From positions 868,001-932,000 of the forward strand of contig JAZHRO010000062.1 of the NCBI GenBank assembly GCA_037157565.1: DNA of 64,000 nucleotides, written 5' to 3'. Shown piece by piece: positions 1 through 12,042 of the stretch. Both the position numbers and the translations under genes were made by a program. How positions within the stretch are numbered: the first letter of the stretch is position 1; each line of letters starts with the position of its first letter. The notes under the pieces are model-generated. The model had not been told where the DNA came from, ran no database searches, and worked only from the letters and a program-made list of their open reading frames with translations. This DNA is from Thalassia testudinum. Taxonomy: Eukaryota > Streptophyta > Magnoliopsida > Alismatales > Hydrocharitaceae.

Positions 1-1571
1 AACATTCAATTTTCTTGTGAACTCGTCCCTCCCAGCACCGCCTCCACCTTCCAGCTCTGCATCCTCCGACCGCCAACTCTGGTGAGGTTGTTCGTGCCCT
101 TCTCCTCACGTGTAAATAGGCGATTAACATCCCCCATCTCACGCTGCTTATGTTGGTCGAGATTGGGTCGAGTTTCTTACCCTTCTTCTATGCCTCGACC
201 ATCGTCGTCTCTGGCCCTAGCGGTCCTCTCCGACCTCTCCGTCCGTGTGTCCTCCGACCACAAGGGCAACACTACCTTCTTCCTCACCTTCCTCAGGTAG
301 TCGCCAACCAAAGCACGACCCTCTCCTTCCCTCTCCTTGCCATCGGTCTTCTTCCCCAAATCCTTCTTCATGACTGGCAAGCCTAAATCAGCCGCTCTTT
401 GCCTCCTCGTCCTCCATTAGATAGGTTCTCCTCTTCCTCCATAGTGTAGTTTAGACTCCTTAGATCTCACAATCAACTCCTCCTGTGGCCTCCTCTCCAT
501 CGTCTTCTACACTGCCGGCTAAGGTCCGGCCGCCCTTCGGTGGAAATCAAGTGAGCATGCCTCGCCGCTCCACCCTGCCTCCCGCATCGCCAACTACTGC
601 AGAAAAACCCCCATGCCTCTGCAAGCAAAAGCCCCAAGTTTATTAGGTCTATTGCTCACCAAGGATCCTCGCCGGACACACACCTCCGCCACCCTCTCCC
701 TCGACTTTGTCTCACCTCTTCCGCCATCGTCACACCAATCCTCCACCACCATGACATTCACAAAGGTCCGATGAAGCTCCTTGACTCCTAGGATTGGAGT
801 TTCGAAGCCTCCCTCGCTGAGCCGACCTCGGTTCGCACCACTAATAGCCTCACCCACAGTCGACGCCGCCATCCATCCTCAAAGCCCGAAGCTTCTTGAG
901 AAGCTTTGTGAAGACATGAGGAGTATTTTCCACACTCTCAAGGGTGATTTCATGCTCTGAGATGCCTCCTCGACCTTTACCGGATCTGGACCACCTTCCG
1001 CGACTCTGACGTTGTCATCCGCTGTCGCCACCGCCTCTAATCACCAAGTCAACCTCTCCTATCCGCAAAACCTGAAAGTTGGAAGGGACCAACTTGAAAG
1101 CATGCAAGGACCCAAAAGTAAGGCCATAAGTACTGAAATGTGATAGTTCTAGGACTAGTTTACAACTTTTGATGATTAACTCATGCTAGTTCTAAATAAG
1201 TCTTTATTGGCATAACTTGTTCAAACATTATTTCTAATGTCTATTTAATGCATAATCGATTGAATACTTGAGTATTTCTTTTAATTGAGCATTAAATAAA
1301 TTTTGTTCATGTATCTTCATTGCACTTGAATCACGAACTTTAACTTTGCATTTTGTGAGATTAAGGAGCGATTGTGGACTTATGGTTTTCAAAGAATTCA
1401 ATTCATATAAATTCACACCCTAAATAGTGGTAGTCGCGCATTTATGTTTTCTCCTAGTGAACGACCTCGAATTTTTCTGTGAATTTGAGTATTATAAATT
1501 TAAATGTTAAATGCGCTTTGGAACCTATACTACGACACACGATTTTAAAACACAATCGAAGTGCGTTAACA
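1..1571 (+). mobile_element. Partial LTR-like segment, unclassified (3' part)
   Basis: Bases 1-1070 are C/T-rich and moderately GC-rich. Bases 1100-1571 are AT-rich and end in a stretch near 1526-1560 that resembles the plus-strand 3' ends of the LTRs elsewhere in the window (a tactacgac-like motif followed by gattttaaaa). A CA at 1570-1571 is a possible LTR terminus. The segment interrupts the family F1 LTR that begins at 2649 on the minus strand. No primer-binding site follows it. Its 5' end lies outside the window, so a target duplication cannot be tested. No credible protein is present; the open frames here are low-complexity. Confidence 0.35.
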
Positions 1572-2649
1572 TTGGCAAAATGAGGTGAAGAAGCAAGGTC
1601 GAGGAGATCCAAGGTTCTCGTTAATGGTGTCGAGGAAGAATTAGAGCAAGAAGGATTTTTTGCCAAAAATCTGCATGAAAGAATCCATAGAGGCAAGGCC
1701 GTGCTAAATAGAAGAATTGCACCAGCAAATGAAGCAAGAAATCACCTCAAATTGGATGATTTGAAGTGCGATTTTGTGTGGATTTTACTCGAGATTTGTG
1801 GACACCAAAGATGGCATCCAGAGCTGGAACGATCGCCAAGATGCTCGTCGATGATCGAGGAGTATTCTATCAAGTTATGTGAATTTCACTAAGAGAATCA
1901 ATGAGATTTGATCCATAAAGCTTGCGTGAAGGAGAAACTTGCGTGCCCTACTACTGGTTGAGGAAGAAGGTGCTGATGTCATCATGACGTCAGCGTGGGA
2001 CCAAAAAGAAACAAATTTGGACTTAAAGGCAAGAAATTCAAAAGTTAAGGCCCAAACTACAAAATAGGTGAAGATGAAGTTCAATTGGTCTCAACTGTTT
2101 AGGATAGCCTAATTTATACCCAACGAATCTAATGGTGACTTCAATTTTAGGTTTTGATGAAGTTTGATTGGTCAATCTACATTTTAACCCAAAATATATT
2201 AAATATTCACTTAGGTTTTTATTTTACGTCAAAATAGGTTTATTTTGTCAAATTGATTGCTTTAAACCTTATAGAATATTTTGTAATGATTTTTAGAAGG
2301 TTTATATTACATTTATTTCCATTAGAACCCTTTGAATTAAACTGAGGCTGAAATTAGGGTTTTATTAATTGTAAATTGGCTTTTATTTCATAGAAACCCT
2401 GAATCAATCAATGCAAGCTCATTTATTAGGAATTTGAGCTTAGTTGACCTTCAATTATGTGTATGTTTACCCATGAGTTGATCTTCAGTTGTATTTTTCC
2501 ATTTAAACAATAGAATTAAGTAATTTTTATGCATTCCCTCCAATTCTTGATATTCTTAAGTTATGCCGTTTCAATGATAAATTAGTTGAATTTAACCTTA
2601 GAACTTAGTCAAAATAGACTAGATATGGAGGACGATGGTGTTACCATCA
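1572..2649 (-). mobile_element. LTR of family F1, copy L1 (U3 part)
   Basis: Read on the minus strand it begins TGATGGTAACACCATC, the same start type as the other F1 LTRs (11706 minus, 29780 plus, 63248 minus). Its U3 follows theirs in order, including the block around a conserved aatctaatggtga-like motif and the ttttagaaggttta-like block. It starts exactly where the reverse transcriptase of A1 stops, so it is an insertion into that gene. The bases next to it (2650-2654, ACCTC) should be one copy of the target duplication; the other copy is off the window. It may be a solo LTR or the 5' LTR of an element extending left. Confidence 0.7.
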
Positions 2650-3050
2650 ACCTCCTTCCAACCAATTTCTCCAAGATCTGGTTAATAAAAGGAAGAGGAA
2701 AATGGTTCTCCTTGGTCATAGAATTAAGGCATCTATAATCAATGCAGACTCAACACAAAGTCCCGGTGCGAGTTAGGATAGATTCTCCTTGATCAGTGGT
2801 AACAACAATCAGCCCTGCTTTCTTATGCATGACTTGAACCGAGATCACCCAAGGGCTGTTAGAAATAAGATAGATGATGCTTGCATCAAGCCATTTAATT
2901 ATTTCTTGCTTAACCACTTCTCGTATATTTGGATTCAACCTTCACTGCAATTTGCAAGATTGTCTTACACCCTCTTCCACATAGAACTTGTGGGTGTAAT
3001 AGGTAGGAGTAATTCCTTTCAAATCAAAGATAGTCCACCCAATAGCTTGT
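2650..3050 (-). pseudogene. A1 reverse transcriptase, N-terminal fragment
   Basis: The minus strand encodes the start of a gypsy reverse transcriptase. The conserved run before the fingers (EIIKWLDA, SPWV, VVTTDQGE) lies at 2750-2938, followed in another frame by the VCIDYR core and HFPLPFINQILE at about 2655-2740. The palm with the catalytic FMDD-type motif is missing because L1 begins at 2649. At least one frame change separates the two parts. The match is to the Athila lineage, judged from the same residues in element B. It is a fragment without function. Confidence 0.75.
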
Positions 3051-4000
3051 CTATGGTCTCGTCAGACTTGAGTCAATTTGACTTCTTGAACTTGAGTTAG
3101 ATTGTAATTGATGATCACAGGATAAGTCTGATTTGGTCCTAAGTAGGCATGCATTCTTTAGATTTTTAGGTAAAGGTTTCAAGTCCAAATAAGGGGGAGT
3201 CAAATTACAAGATGGAAAAGGTGATGGAATCGACTCAGGTAGCCGTTCTACTTGATGCATAGGTTTAGATTTAGAATCAGGCGCTGGAGTTAGATATCGG
3301 CAAACCTCTTTAAATTTTGGTTCCTTTTCTATTAGCCTTTTTGGTTGAGTCAAGCACACTTCTAAAGGATCTTCTACCAAATAAATTGCCATAGTTTCCT
3401 CAACATAATCTTGATCATCAAATTCATCAATGGCACCACAATCATCAAAATTCTTTATAGCCTTAAACACATCCAGTTGCATTTTTTTATCACCAAAAGT
3501 CATTTCAACCTTTCCAGTTTCACAATCTATGTGTTCTTTTGCAATAGCTAGAAAGGGTCTACCTAAGATTATGGGTGTATTGCTTAGTTCCTCAAGAACC
3601 TCCATATCAAGGATGAGAAATTCCACCGAAAAATAGAAATCTTTAACTTTCACATTCACATCCTCAATGATCCCTTTTGGTGTGGTCAAGGTTCAATCAG
3701 CTAACTAGAGAGTCACATTAGTAGGTCTTAAATCACCGAGCCCAAATTTTTCATACAAAATAGTCAAAATCAAATTAATTCTAGCACCAAGAACCAAAAG
3801 GGCTCAATCTAGGGTGATATCTCCAATTACACAAGAGATAAAAGGAGCTCCTGGGTCTTTCTTCTTTGATGGAAGGTTGTTGAGTATGATTAAGCTGGCT
3901 TGTTCAAAGAGTACTACTTTCCTAGGAGTGGATTTAGTCTTGCACTTTAGTGTAGTTAAATCCTTTAAAAAATTAGCGCAAGAGGGAATATGCTCAATTG
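3051..4000 (-). pseudogene. A1 aspartic protease and protease-RT linker
   Basis: The frame ending at 3051 carries the retropepsin-like domain of an Athila-type polyprotein: ISCVIGDITLD, then the active-site region, a flap-side TTPKGI, and IILGRPFLAIA near 3540-3600. In this lineage the active site normally reads DLGA; here it reads VLGA, so the catalytic aspartate is gone. Three in-frame stops lie close by (around 3803, 3700 and 3690). Each stands where a Gln or Arg codon would become a stop by one C-to-T change. Downstream is the acidic and proline-rich linker towards reverse transcriptase. The protease would have cut the Gag-Pol polyprotein in the virus-like particle. Confidence 0.8.
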
Positions 4001-5796
4001 CATCAAGAAGTGGGATGTTGATATGGACTTGTTTGAGGAAATCAATCCACTTCTTAGCATTAGGTTGGACCTTCCTAGCCTTGGACCTATTCAGGGCCTC
4101 AGGAAAAGGAATCAGAACATCTTGGTCCAAAGGATTAGGAACCATGACTTGAGTTTTCTCAGTTTCTTTCTCTGGCTCCTGAGTTAAATCAACTACACCT
4201 TGACCCTTAGGATTCAGGTTAGGTGTCCATATTGTGTCTTGTGCAGCTGTGCCACTCCTTGGAGTCATAACATTAGTAGATGCATGAGAAAATTGATTTG
4301 ATCCTTGAGGATGTGATCCTTGCTGTGAAGTCTAATTCAAATTCATTCCTTGGTAAGATTGATTAGGAATTTGATTAGGAATCTAATTAAATCTAGGTGG
4401 AATCATGGGAGCTTGATGAATTTGATGAGATTGATTATGTTGCTCTCGATATTGGTTGGACCCCATAGGTGCTTTTCCTTTATCAAGTATGTTCCTAGGG
4501 TTTGGAATTGGTTGGGCACGTATAACTCCTATAGGCCTAGGATCATTTTTGGTTCCTATTTGGGTCTTCAAGTCATTAGTGGATTGTGTCATTTGGTGCA
4601 TCATTTGGAACATTGAGGACTACATGTCCAATAATTGCTTGTTTTGAGCTTGTAGAACCTCTTAAGTTTGGCTCTACTGATTAGAGGGCAAGGACTGATA
4701 GGTCGGACCCTGATTATAGGTTTGGAAATTTGGCTTTGGTTGATAGGGTCTAGGTTCTACAATAGGTTGGGTCCCTTGCCCCTAGCATTTTCAATAGAAA
4801 TTTGGGTAATTTTTCCAACCTAGATTATAAGTGTTTGAGTACGGGTTGGTCCTAAGGTTCCCTTTGATTGCCATGACATCCTCATATCCAGAGGATAGAG
4901 TGATTAATGTGGAATCAGGATAACAGGGATCAAAGGTCCCTGTTTGGATACCCTCAGTTGGGTTCCGGGTCAGATGGCTCACAGACACCACTAGGTTTAC
5001 ATTATGCATAAACTCCCTCCCTGAAGTAGTCTAGATAGCAGTGGTTGGGTGACTAACTCCTTTTTGACTCATCAATTCTGCCAATTGCTTGGACATCAAA
5101 CCAACTTTGTCTAATTTTTGGCAATTCAGCTTTATATCAACTCGACCTAAATTATCTTGAATTTCATTATTGATGCTCTAGGTTGATTAAACCTACCATA
5201 AGTATCCATGGAGGCGTTATTAAGGGAATCTTTGCTCATATTTTCAAATAGCTCAAAAGCACTATTCTCATCTTTACTCATGAAGTTACCCCCACAAGAT
5301 GCATCCACCAAATTTCTTAATAGTTCATTTAGCCTTTGATAGAAAATCTGGACTAGTTGCCATCTTGGTACTTCATGGTGCAGGCATTTTCTCAAAAGGT
5401 CCACGAACCTCTCCCAAGCTTCATGTAATTGTTCTGCAGGTTGCTAAGAAAATGTTGCAATGGCCTTTCTAAGTGCATTGGTTTTACCAATAGGGAAAAA
5501 TTTTCTAAGGAAGTCATCTCTAAGAGTTGCCCAGAATCTACAGGTTACCTTATGGTTTGATACCAATGGCTAGCTTTATCTTTTAAGGAGAAAGGAAAAA
5601 GCTTCATTTGCAGGACATCCTTGCTCATATTATGGATCCAGATTGTTTAGTTAATGGTAGTCAGCTCCTCCAAGTGCTGAAATGGATCCTCTGAACTATT
5701 ACCATAGAAATGTGGTAGTATGGCTGTAGTAGTAGGTTTAATCTCAAATTGAGCTTCAACCTGTGTAACCCGTTCATAGGGTTTAGAAGCAACATG
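4001..5796 (-). pseudogene. A1 gag, main part
   Basis: Three reading frames together cover an Athila-type Gag. The capsid region near 5560-5740 has LPHFYGNSSEDPFQHLEEL, then LFPFSLKDKASHW. The region near 5150-5430 has DLLRKC and VDASCGGNF. The C-terminal half has NPYSNTYN-GWKNYPNF near 4800-4860 and a Gln/Asn/Pro-rich stretch. Frames change at least twice and there are several stops. Gag would form the particle coat and bind the genomic RNA. No intact CCHC zinc knuckle was seen. The first 66 codons of this gene are at 16528-16726, beyond the A2 insertion. Confidence 0.8.
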
Positions 5797-5801
5797 GGAA
5801 G

Positions 5802-7544
5802 TGATTCACATGTCTCGCGTATTTGAAATCGGGGTTAAGAGTAACTTGTAGTTGTAGCCGCAAAACTCGTTTATCAAATAAAATTTTATCAAAACTCCAA
5901 GGGAGTCCCGGGTCAAACACAGGGAGGCGATGTTTACTTAGTTTGAAAATCGTGCTTCATTTTGTTTGTTTTTGGTGTTTTAGTTTTTGTTATTTTTTTA
6001 TGTTTTTTGAAATAAGAAAACAAGAAGAATAAATTCTCAAGAGAGATGGAACAAATATAACATATATCACTCCAATGTCAATTATAATGATCTATAAAAG
6101 CATAAAAGAGAAAGAGGTGAGAAGGAATCTCCCAAATCGACTGTTCAATGAGACGACAGTGCCTGGCGGAAGCTTGGACGAAGGAGGTAAGGAGCGGGAC
6201 GAAGGAGGTGAGACGCAAGAGGACATCAGGTAGAGAAAAGCTTCAGCATGCTTCGGAATGGAGGTGAGGAGGTGGAGATGATCTGCTACCGGAATGGATG
6301 TGAGAGGACGACTCCAAGGTGACCTATAAATGGTGATGGCAAGAGGGAGGAATATTTGGTGAGACAGAGGTTCGTTACACTAATAGGAGCCTTGGGAGCT
6401 TGAGAGTAAGCTCTAACGGAGCGTTGGTAGGCTTACTAGAGCTTAGGAGTAGGTGGGAGTAGAGTAGGTAGAGACGAAGAGGAATGGGGGGGTGTAGGGG
6501 TATTTATATAGTGATGGGAGGAAGAGCATCCCGCGCACAAACATTCAGCGATAGCTACAAGCGTCACTAAAGGCCGCTCAAGCTGTCACCAAAAGATTCA
6601 GGCCTCTTCATTGCCTTGGCTGGCTCACACACTGTGCAGGCCATTTAGTGACAGCTGCAAGCCACACTAAAGGCCCGCGTCGCAGAAGATCGGCCCACCC
6701 TCACTGGCATGCCCCACTGGCGTTGTGCTCACGCATGCACCATTCGATCTTTGATCAACGGTCAAGATCCCATGAAGGCAACCCACTCAGATTGCACGCT
6801 CGATCCGTGTCAGATCGGGCGTCGATCGACACATCATCACGTGCGTGCGGATCCGCTCACTGCCGTTGCGCCACGTGGCGAGATTTGTTCTGCTCGATGA
6901 AGATCGCGCGACCCAATTTGGTGCTCGCCCTCGCACTGCTGATTGCACGCACCCACGGGGATTCGATCGTGAATCCGTGGCTTAAGAACGCTGTTGTGAC
7001 TGATGCACCATCACGTTGGATTGTCGAGCGGAGTGATCAGATGGCTCGAGCTCTCGACCATTGGATGGAAATCCAACAGTCGGGATTCAAAGTTGGTGGT
7101 CTCGTTAAATGAAGTGGGCGACATGGAGCTTTTACAACTGTTGGATTTAAATCCAACGATCGAGACTTCGTAGATGCAGCTTCGGAGGAGGGGCTGCGGC
7201 CAGGCTGGAGGGCTGCGATGGTGCCACGTGGCGCCATCGTGGCCGTCCACATTCTTCTTCTTGTAGAGGGTGCTACAGTGCTCTGATCGAAGTGATTCTC
7301 GCTTTGATGGACTGTGATCGTCGCTCTAAATCCATCCGTATGGTCGGATTCTTCATATGAAACCCGTAAAGATGTCGCACTGCCTCCTGGCCATGTAAAA
7401 TGACAGAATTAATGTACATAATATACAACTATCCTAAATGCTATGCAATGGATGTTTATGCAATATTTATATCATGATATGCAATGCTAAGCCTAGGAAC
7501 ATGCATGAATAGGCATTTTACCCTCAATAATTGTGTTTACATCA
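5802..7544 (-). repeat. A2 3' LTR
   Basis: A 1743-bp LTR read on the minus strand from 7544 (TGATGTAAACAC) to 5802 (TGAATCA). It pairs base for base along its length with 14788-16522. A TATATAAA box lies at 6503-6510. The part between 6540 and 7260 is GC-rich. The U3 contains two short inverted stretches around a ccattggatgg core near 7060-7150 that recur in the LTR near 54.04 kb. Open frames inside it (for example 6648-7112) are not genes. Confidence 0.93.
6503..6510 (-). promoter_or_regulatory. TATA box of the A2 3' LTR
   Basis: TATATAAA on the minus strand; the same box sits at the matching place in the 5' LTR (15488-15495). It lies downstream of the U3 in the sense of transcription, as expected of an LTR promoter. 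Confidence 0.6.
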
Positions 7545-8819
7545 TACCCCCATGCCTATCTTTTGCTATTCCCTAGCAAAATTAAACTATATGCTATGTA
7601 TGAAATAGAATTAGGATTCGATTACTTAAGCCTAAGTCATTTATTAACAATAGAAAATTTCAACTAATATCCTAAACAACGAAAACTCAACAGTACCCGG
7701 GTGTCTGTCAGAATGCAAGCCGCCCAAGTCCTCGCCTTATTTGAAAAGGGAAGATACATTTTTTTTTTCTTCTTTTCTTATTTTTTTGGACTTTTGGAGT
7801 TTGAGAGTTCTGGGATAACTTTTTACACCTACCCGACGTTCCTAAGACTTGAAAAGGACTCTAAGTGTTAAGCATCTAGTGAAAAGAGTGAAAGAGTCAC
7901 TAGGCGGCCATTAAAACGAACTTCGGGTTTCTACAACCTTAGGTGACCTTGCCTAAAGGTTTATCTTTTCAATTGGTAGCTTTCTCCCTACTTCTTTTAT
8001 TTACGGGGTCAATGCAAGGGCGAACCCATTGTATATCTCACCAATTTATTCTACTTCCCCGCTTCTTCCCTATGTCTTTTGGAAATTATTGTGTATTTTT
8101 GTGAGCTGGGCTCTAGACAACCGGCCAATGGGCTGTTACCCACGACCACTTGCCAGCCATACTCATGAGGTGAAGTATTGCTTTATTATTTTCCTTTTTT
8201 TATTTTCTCCTTTTTCTATTTTTTTCTTTTCTTTTTAGGTTTTCTTTTTCTTCTCTTTTTTGTAAGCAGGTGGCTTCCTTGATCAAAGATTTACCTAAAG
8301 GTAGTACTAAGAAAATGGTCTTGTGGCTGGGCTCTGGACAACCTATCGATGAGCTGTTACCACCGATAACTTGCCAACTATATCACCCTAGATAGTTCAT
8401 AAGCTACCCAATTTTCGAAGGAACCACCGAAAAGTGAGTCAGTGCAAAAAGTGTGTAGATGCTTAGACTTAAATTCTCCTCAAATCAGAGGGCAGGTTGA
8501 TAAGTCGTATACTCATCACCCCAAATTATTTACCGAATTAAAATAAGATTGACATAGCGAGGACTCGAGACTAAGTCTACATTCGAGTGGATACCCAGGC
8601 TAATTAAGCCCGAAGACCTAAAGAGTCTAAGTGTTCAGGTCCTATCGTATCATTTCCTAAAGTTAATATCTTCCAAATGCCTAAGTTCTCTTTTCCTAAT
8701 TTCTTTTTTTTTATCTTTTTCAAATTTTCATTTTTTTAAGAAACTAAAAGAAATTTTACGAAGTTAACAAAATGATTTTAGGATTAAATATCCATCCCTT
8801 CATGCCTAAATGATGCAAT
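7545..8819 (-). other. A2 3' non-coding region with polypurine tract
   Basis: This is AT-rich internal DNA of A2 between its ORF and its 3' LTR. The polypurine tract is the short G-run at 7545-7551 next to the LTR. Poly-T/C stretches lie at 7756-7790 and 8170-8265. Two stretches near 8104-8160 and 8322-8385 repeat one another (gggctctggacaacc... ttgccagc...), so a segment of about 60 bases looks duplicated in diverged form. No coding frame is convincing. Confidence 0.6.
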
Positions 8820-8824
8820 GTCCT

Positions 8825-11706
8825 TGATAATAGATTTCTATTCGCGACAAGATTGTGCTTTTAAAAATATATCGTTGTAGTATATTTGAAATCACCGCGA
8901 AAAAATGATTATCAATTTTATTTACTCGAAATTTAAAAACTTTCGAGGTCGAACTCAGGGAGCAATTCTGTATTTTAAAAGCAAAATCACAATTTTCACA
9001 ATATGATATTTAAAAAGGATATAAGTGAAAGTTTATGTATAAGAAAACTAAAAAGAAAATAGCAGTGGAAGAGGAAATATTTTCTTGATGGCTTCTCCCT
9101 TCCTCTCTTTCTTGCTTTTCTTTTCTCTTCTTGGCCGCACCCTTTTCCTTCTTTCTTTCTCTGTCTTTCTTTTCCAGACATCTGATTCTGTGAATCAGAC
9201 GGCTTATCTTGCAGATTGCCACAGTGATTCTTCTCTTTCTTCTTCTTTTGTGGCTTCTCTCTCTCTTTCTCTGCTATTGGATTTTCCTCCTTTGCTTCTT
9301 CTCTTCTTTCTTCCTCCTTGGCTCCTTCTTCTCTGTCTTTAGTTTCTCTCTTCTTCCTTGTCTTTCTGCAGCTAAGTCTTCAACTTCTTCTTCCTTGGCC
9401 TCTGCTCCTCTTCTTCTTCTCTTCTCTTCCTCTTCCCCGCAGCTGCTTCCTCCTCCTCCTCCTTTCTTTTTCTCTTTCTCTGCGGCTTCTCCTTCCTTCA
9501 GCTACTCTTCTTCTTTCTTCTTCAAACGCCTACCCTTAGCTTTTTCCCCACAGCTGCTTCCTCCTCCTTCTTCCTTGCACAACACAGAGAAGCAAAACCT
9601 ACCCGCTACCCTCCCTGTCTCTCTCTCTCTCTATTTTGCTCTCAAGAAAGCTCTCCCAGAGCCTTCTCAGGTTATCGAGTTGGGTATGCGTGCCTAGAAC
9701 TAGGCACACCAGCGTGGGTGGTGCGTGAGGAGTGCAGGGAAAATGGGTCAGCCAGGTCTGCGTAGGAGTGGTCGCAGATGAGGCAGGTGTACGTGGGCGA
9801 GGGACCTCACCCCGTGTACTGGAGGCGAAGAGGCTAATGCACAAATTCAATTTAAGTGTTGCAGCGTACCTCTGAGTTTACGAGGTGGGACTAAATGTCC
9901 CACCCTCTTCGCTTGCGCCTGCGCAAAAGGACTTCGCCTAATCGCCGCAGCTGCAGTCGCTCTCCAGGCTCGTTCTTGGTCTGGATGTGTGTGCGCACTC
10001 AACGCACGCCACCTAGAGTGCGGCTCCTGAGTTGATGCAGCCTGAAGAGATGCTTGTAAGCTCCTTCAAGCCGTCGCTAATGGCGGCAAGGGGGGTCGAC
10101 CTGAGATTCACGCATACGACCTTGTGGCCTCATCAAAGCACATGGGAAGCTTCGTCGTGTCACGGCGAAGTTGCCTAGCTGGGTGGTTGACTACGGGGTG
10201 ACCTAGGCGTGCATGCCTAGGTCGCTCTGTGGCCGTGTTCATGGGACGTGTTGGGAGTGTGTGGCAGTGAATGGAGAGGGGGAAATGGTCAGTGGATGGT
10301 GACGGAGGTTTTGAGGGGTCTGGCGAGGTGGATGGAGGCGTGGAGTGGCAGGAACACCTCGCCGGTGGTCTACCAGAGGTGGAGACAATGGTGGTGGTCT
10401 GTGGTTGTCGAGGGGTGAAAATAGAAATTGGTTGAGGGAAAATGAAGAGTAGAGGGAGAGGAACTTAACTGAGGAGCTTGGAGCGAAGGGGTGAGGCGGA
10501 GAGTGAGCGGCACGTGTGTGCCATCACCGAAGACGAAGGCCCTGAGATGGAGAGGCGGCGACGACGAAGGGGGTCAGAGGGGCTCGCACGAGTACGACGC
10601 GATGCAAATGAGTGAGGTGGAGATGGGTCTGCCACTGGTACGGTGGAAGAGCGACGAGAAGAGGGAGGGGGAGTCGCTGGAGCCTATGGGGGGATGGCCG
10701 GAGTAGGAGACGAAATTGGGGGGATTTCTTCGACCAAAATAGGCTTGCCAGAAGCGGAGAGCTCTTGGTAAGCTTAAATAGGTGTGGGCCGAGGGAGAAT
10801 CACAAGGAGGAGGCGGGAACACCACGCCAGAGGTATGGTCGGAATGAGACCCATACCTTTCGAGCGTTCGCATGAGAGGTATGGGGCGATTCAGGGTATG
10901 GGGAACTGCTCATGCAGTAGGGGGCTTCGCAGAGAGCTCCCCTTTCAAATCTAGGAGCAGCTCGCCACGGAAATGAGGAGAAAATCGGCTCGCAAAGTCG
11001 CCAGCGGTATGGGTCCCTGCTGCGATGGCAGAGGGACCAAAATGAAGAAAGTGACGAAGAAGTTGAGGGGGTATTTGCAAGGGTTTTCAAAAGTTAAGGG
11101 TCAGAATGTAATTGGGTGAACCATTTTACAAAGTAGGTCAATATAACCTTCCCTTAGGTCCAAATTTTGGTATAAACCTAATTTGGACTTAAGGAATCCA
11201 ATGGTGAAGTTGGATTTTAGGTTTGACTTCGTTTGACTGGACATTTTGCATAAAAACCCAAATTAAGTCAAATATTGGCCTTGGTCCCCAAACTAGGTCA
11301 AAATAGGTTCCAAAGGCCAAATTGAAGGTTCTAAATCCTAGGGGATATTTTTTCATAAATTTTAGAGGGTTTAGTTGATTTTTATCTTGCCTGAAACTTT
11401 GTCAATTTAAGTGGGTTTGTTTTAGGGTTACAGAATGTCATTTAATTCTTAAATTTCACAATAACCCTTTTCTGACTGAACCATCCCACTTTTTCTCTTA
11501 GTAAGTCCAATTGACCTATGTCTAGATCCTTAGAAATCCCATTGATGCACTGTAATTGTAAAATTACAGTTTTACCCCTTGTTTCATGTTCTCTTTTCAG
11601 ATCAGTAATCCCTTGAATTATGCCTTCCTTTAGGTTATGTAGGAGCTTTTGTTTATTTTGTTAGATCAAAGTAAGCTAGCTAGGGTTCATGATGAGGTTC
11701 TCATCA
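8825..11706 (-). mobile_element. Solo LTR of family F1, copy L2, inside A2
   Basis: The 2882-bp LTR reads on the minus strand from TGATGAGAACCTCATC at 11706 to CTATTATCA at 8825. A perfect duplication GTCCT lies at 8820-8824 and 11707-11711. No internal region is present, so it is a solo LTR left by recombination. In transcription sense it has an AT-rich U3 (about 11090-11706), a GC-rich centre (9880-11090), a G/A-rich stretch (plus-strand C/T-rich, 9060-9660) and a 3' end carrying the cgacctcgaaag motif common to the family (8930-8960). It splits the 3' non-coding DNA of A2. Confidence 0.92.
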
Positions 11707-11711
11707 GTCCT

Positions 11712-12042
11712 CATTGTAAAAATAAAGACATGAAAAGGTGGAGTAAATAGAATATCACCTGAACATCATGAGAAATCTGGTCAGCTCCACAGAGAACGTG
11801 AAATATAGACACGTGCTAAATTTAATGCCTTCAGCTAGGCATAATATACACACAAAGAAGAAATTAAGAATTCACAAGTGCGGGTCAAAATCAAAATAAA
11901 AATATTGATCCTCAGACCCTCTAGCAGAAAATGTCCACAGATGTGGACCAGATTGTAATGCAGACCCATGCCCCAGGGTCGAGTGGTTCTAAGGTTCTGG
12001 ATGAAAATCACCCAGAACCGAAGGTTGTTAAGCTTGTGGGGC
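11712..12042 (-). other. A2 internal sequence after the ORF
   Basis: A2 DNA between the end of the ORF at 12043 and the L2 site. There is no clear coding frame and no recognisable motif. Confidence 0.4.

Noticed and set aside
6648..7112. 154-codon plus-strand frame with Arg/His-rich protein
   Set aside because: It lies wholly in the GC-rich part of the A2 3' LTR and the frame is not kept in the matching 5' LTR.
9060..9700. Long plus-strand frames rich in Ser, Leu and Phe
   Set aside because: They come from a pyrimidine-rich tract inside the solo LTR L2 and are open in several frames because of composition.
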